Shown one piece after another: positions 51,835 to 54,071 of a DNA stretch of 54,071 bases. A model generated the notes under the pieces. It saw nothing but the letters and a program-made list of their open reading frames with translations, had not been told where the DNA came from and made no database searches. Numbering within the stretch: the stretch's first letter is position 1; each line of letters opens with the position of its first letter. Source of the stretch: Clostridia bacterium (GTDB lineage Bacteria; Bacillota; Clostridia; Oscillospirales; Acutalibacteraceae); the NCBI GenBank assembly GCA_017631795.1, contig JAGBSO010000045.1:1-54071 (forward strand), in the 5' to 3' direction. The position numbers were made by a program, and so were the translations under genes.

Positions 51835-51988
51835 GTAGGGCGGCTTGAGGGCAAGCTGCCCTACGTCGGTTGTTTTTAAAGAATAGAGAACAAAGAATAG
51901 ATAATAAATAATAAATTCAATTGGGGTAAAGGGTTTACCCCTTCATCAATTACGAATTACGCATTACGAATTACGAATTACGCATTAC
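51835..51988 (-). repeat. Composite intergenic repeat, copy B, with ATTACG direct repeats
   Basis: Inverted counterpart of copy A: GTAGGGCGGCTTG..CAAGCTGCCCTAC hairpin, TTTAAAGAATAGA and ATAATAAATAATAAATTC tract, then GGGGTAAAGGGTTTACCCC hairpin. It ends in tandem ATTACGAATTACGCATTACG words (51950-51988) that copy A lacks, and runs up to the maturase ribosome site. Confidence 0.75.
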
Positions 51989-52012
51989 GAATTATTTTCC
52001 GGAGGAAAACCA

Positions 52013-53104
52013 ATGCCCCCACTCTCATTAATGATCAAGCCTGCATCGTCGCTGTGCAATCTCTCATGTGAATACTGCTTTTACCGTGATGTTTCCGAGC
52101 ATCGTGAGAATCTCGGTTTCGGCATTATGGAGAAAGACACAGCGGAAATACTCATAAAAAAAGCCTTGGAATATGCTTCGGGTCAGCCTGTTGCATTCGC
52201 ATTTCAGGGCGGTGAGCCGACCCTTGCAGGACTTGACTACTTCCGTTTTTTCGTTGACACCGTGAACAGGCTGAACACAAAAAACAGCCCCGTTTTCTAC
52301 GGTATGCAGACAAACGGAACTCTTATCGACGGTGAATGGGCAGATTTTCTGCATAGTAACAAATTCCTTGTGGGTCTGAGCCTTGACGGTGACCTTGAGG
52401 GCAACAAATTCCGCAAAAAACCGTCGGGGCAGAATTCATTTTATAAAATTCTTTCTGCTGCCGATATTCTCAAAAAGCACAATGTGGATTTCAACATCCT
52501 GACCGTTTTAACGGGTTACTGTGCCGAAAACGGTGAGAGAATCTACAGATTTTTCCGTGACAAAGGCTTTAAATATCTGCAGTTTATCCCGTGTCTTCGA
52601 CCCTTTGACTCCGATGAGCAAAGTGAACTTTACATGACAGCCGACCAGTATGCAGATTTCCTTATCAAGGTGTTCAATCTCTATGTCAAGGACTATGTAA
52701 GGCACAATTATGTGAGCATCCGTCAGTTCGACAACTGGGTAAGGCTTTATCTCGGTCAACCCACCGAGCAATGCGGAATTCAGGGGCACTGCACACATCA
52801 GTATGTGTCGGAAGCGGGTGGAAATATCTATCCCTGCGATTTCTACTGCACCGACGAATATTTTTTAGGCAACATAAAAGAAACCGACTTCGCCACGATG
52901 GAAAAGTCGGAAACTGCGAAAAATTTCATTCGTGAAAGCCTGAAAATACCCGAAAAATGCAAACAATGCAATGTGGCGGGAATGTGCCGTGCAGGCGGCT
53001 GCAAACGCACTCAGCTAAGCGAAGATTACTGCAAGGCTTATAAAAAATTCTTCACTTCATGTCTGCCCCTTTTCAGAGTGTTCATAAACGAAAAACCGAA
53101 TTAA
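52013..53104 (+). CDS. Anaerobic sulfatase-maturating radical SAM enzyme (anSME)
   Basis: A 363-residue radical SAM enzyme that oxidises the sulfatase's active-site cysteine to formylglycine without oxygen. The SAM-cluster motif CNLSCEYC is at Cys15/19/22, with AFQGGEPTLAG and GMQTNGTLID typical of the family. The SPASM-type C terminus carries auxiliary-cluster cysteines: CGIQGHC, YPCDFYC (the Asp is the proposed base), CKQCNVAGMC and AGGC. GGAGGAAAACC precedes the ATG. Its placement 0.9 kb after the only sulfatase in the window strongly supports enzyme-client pairing. Confidence 0.95.
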   Translation: MPPLSLMIKPASSLCNLSCEYCFYRDVSEHRENLGFGIMEKDTAEILIKKALEYASGQPVAFAFQGGEPTLAGLDYFRFFVDTVNRLNTKNSPVFYGMQTNGTLIDGEWADFLHSNKFLVGLSLDGDLEGNKFRKKPSGQNSFYKILSAADILKKHNVDFNILTVLTGYCAENGERIYRFFRDKGFKYLQFIPCLRPFDSDEQSELYMTADQYADFLIKVFNLYVKDYVRHNYVSIRQFDNWVRLYLGQPTEQCGIQGHCTHQYVSEAGGNIYPCDFYCTDEYFLGNIKETDFATMEKSETAKNFIRESLKIPEKCKQCNVAGMCRAGGCKRTQLSEDYCKAYKKFFTSCLPLFRVFINEKPN

Positions 53105-53116
53105 CGGAGTGATATT

Positions 53117-53914
53117 ATGAGATTTATTGCTGACCACGATTTACATATCCATTCAACCGTTTCACCCTGTTGTCATGACGAAAATCAGACACCGCAGGCA
53201 ATTCTTGAATATGCAAAGAAATACGGACTTAAAAAAATCTGCCTTACAAATCACCTCTGGGATGAGAATGTGAAAAGTGAAGCCGAATGGCACGACGGAC
53301 AGCGTTTCTGCTGTGTTACATCCGTGCTTCCGTTACCGCAGTCTGAGGGAATCCGATTCCTTTTCGGTGCCGAAACCGACATGGACTATAATTTTGTTGT
53401 GGGTGTGAGCGAAGAGCGAATGAGTGCCTTTGATTTCATCGTCGTGCCCACAACACATCTTCACCTTGCGGGAAACACAGTCAGAAACAAGCTGACTACT
53501 CCCGAAGAAGCGGCAGATTTATGGATTGCACGAATAAAAGCACTTCTTGAAAAGGATATGCCATGGCAAAAAACAGGCATTGCCCACCTTACATGCGGTC
53601 ACATTTTCAAAGGCAGAACAGCAGAAGTGATAAGACTTCTGCCCGATGATGAGCTTTACAGTATTTTTACAGATTGTCAGACAAAAGGTGTGGGAATTGA
53701 GCTGAATATGAAGACACTTGCTATGACGGAAGAAGATAAGAAAATACTCATGAGACCCTATCACATCGCAAAGGATACAGGGTGTAAATTCTACCTGGGA
53801 AGCGACTCCCACAAGATTGACGCATTGAAGACAGCAAAGGAGAATTTTGAAGATATCATAACTCTTCTCGACCTGCAAGAATCAGACAAATTCCCCATGG
53901 CAAAATCAGAATAA
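53117..53914 (+). CDS. PHP-domain phosphoesterase
   Basis: A 265-residue PHP hydrolase. The metal residues are in DLHIHSTVSPCCHDE (~8-22), LTNHLWDE (~43), FGAETDMDY (~82), PTTHLH (~106), TGIAHLTCGH (~155), and GSDSHKIDA (~226). The fold serves histidinol phosphatases, DNA-polymerase proofreading domains and nucleotide phosphatases; no histidine-biosynthesis genes are nearby, so the substrate is open. The ATG follows the maturase stop by 12 bp (CGGAGTG), indicating one operon. Confidence 0.88.
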   Translation: MRFIADHDLHIHSTVSPCCHDENQTPQAILEYAKKYGLKKICLTNHLWDENVKSEAEWHDGQRFCCVTSVLPLPQSEGIRFLFGAETDMDYNFVVGVSEERMSAFDFIVVPTTHLHLAGNTVRNKLTTPEEAADLWIARIKALLEKDMPWQKTGIAHLTCGHIFKGRTAEVIRLLPDDELYSIFTDCQTKGVGIELNMKTLAMTEEDKKILMRPYHIAKDTGCKFYLGSDSHKIDALKTAKENFEDIITLLDLQESDKFPMAKSE

Positions 53915-54071
53915 AAACACAAAGAGACCGAAACGCTGACTACCCGTAAGGCAGTATTTGTTTCTCGAACAAAATTCCCCGTATTTTTGCCAAAAGCCTC
54001 GCAAGGCGATAGCCTTGCTGCATTTTTGGCTTCAATACAAGAAATTTTATGTTCTTACGAAACTGCGAAGC
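53915..54071. repeat. Palindromic intergenic sequence at the right edge
   Basis: A nested hairpin centred at ~54010: GCCAAAA / TTTTTGGC outside, GCAAGGC/GCCTTGC inside with GATA loop (53990-54030). No ORF, RNA gene or clear T-run terminator is visible before the window ends. Confidence 0.6.

Overview
The window reads as chromosome of an anaerobic, gut-type Clostridia bacterium (Oscillospiraceae/Ruminococcaceae-like). This is inferred from the purine-rich Shine-Dalgarno sites before almost every gene, consensus sigma-A promoters, a MucBP/InlB-repeat surface protein, a BspA-like leucine-rich-repeat protein ending in a dockerin-like domain, SpoIIE/RsbW/STAS partner-switch proteins, MecA, and a cysteine-type sulfatase with an oxygen-sensitive radical SAM maturase. 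No 16S rRNA is present, so the genus cannot be fixed.

Layout. 1-4269 (-): the first 1423 residues of a very large secreted adhesin-like protein that runs off the left edge. 4759-13590 (+): a tight ten-gene operon built around a partner-switching module. It encodes a LytS-type membrane sensor fused to a SpoIIE phosphatase and an RsbW-like kinase, two free STAS antagonists, a third STAS domain fused to an aminoglycoside-phosphotransferase-like kinase, an HD hydrolase, a flavodoxin-C39 peptidase fusion, a GNAT acetyltransferase and a Pr6Pr-like membrane protein. 13642-17878: small membrane/zinc-module proteins and a helicase with a membrane-spanning C-terminal half. 17984-23425: a secreted EEP-fold nuclease/phosphatase, a tRNA-Pro gene beside an array of tRNA-Pro 3'-end copies, a second zinc-module protein, and queH with two tandem EEP genes. 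23549-28005: the LRR-dockerin protein, mecA, a DUF6273-like protein and tRNA-Leu.

28199-33353 (-): two neighbouring polar-amino-acid ABC importers, each ordered binding protein, permease, ATPase; the second is followed by a YerC/TrpR-like regulator. 33717-35900 (-): ChbG-type deacetylase and HflX. 36032-38866 (+): nadB-nadC-gtrA, without nadA. 38910-42164 (-): a CadC-like repressor, a stand-alone HMA metallochaperone, a heavy-metal P-type ATPase and endonuclease IV, behind a strong promoter overlapped by a palindromic operator. 42294-53914: a host-glycan region with secreted sialate O-acetylesterase, secreted SH3-C39 peptidase, sialidase-like beta-propeller, GH36 alpha-galactosidase, membrane-anchored sulfatase, its anaerobic sulfatase maturase and a PHP hydrolase. 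Together these fit removal of acetyl, sialyl, galactosyl and sulfate caps from mucin-like glycans.

Non-coding structure is rich. There is a MITE-like family with ends related to TAAACAATAATTTAGC (85, 193 and about 42 bp copies plus one with a single end), repeatedly inserted so that its TAA is also a gene's stop codon. A second composite repeat occurs twice in opposite orientation. The array of tRNA-Pro 3' ends resembles attachment-site scars or a tRNA-derived mini-element. The most unusual protein-level content is the partner-switch operon with its two domain fusions.
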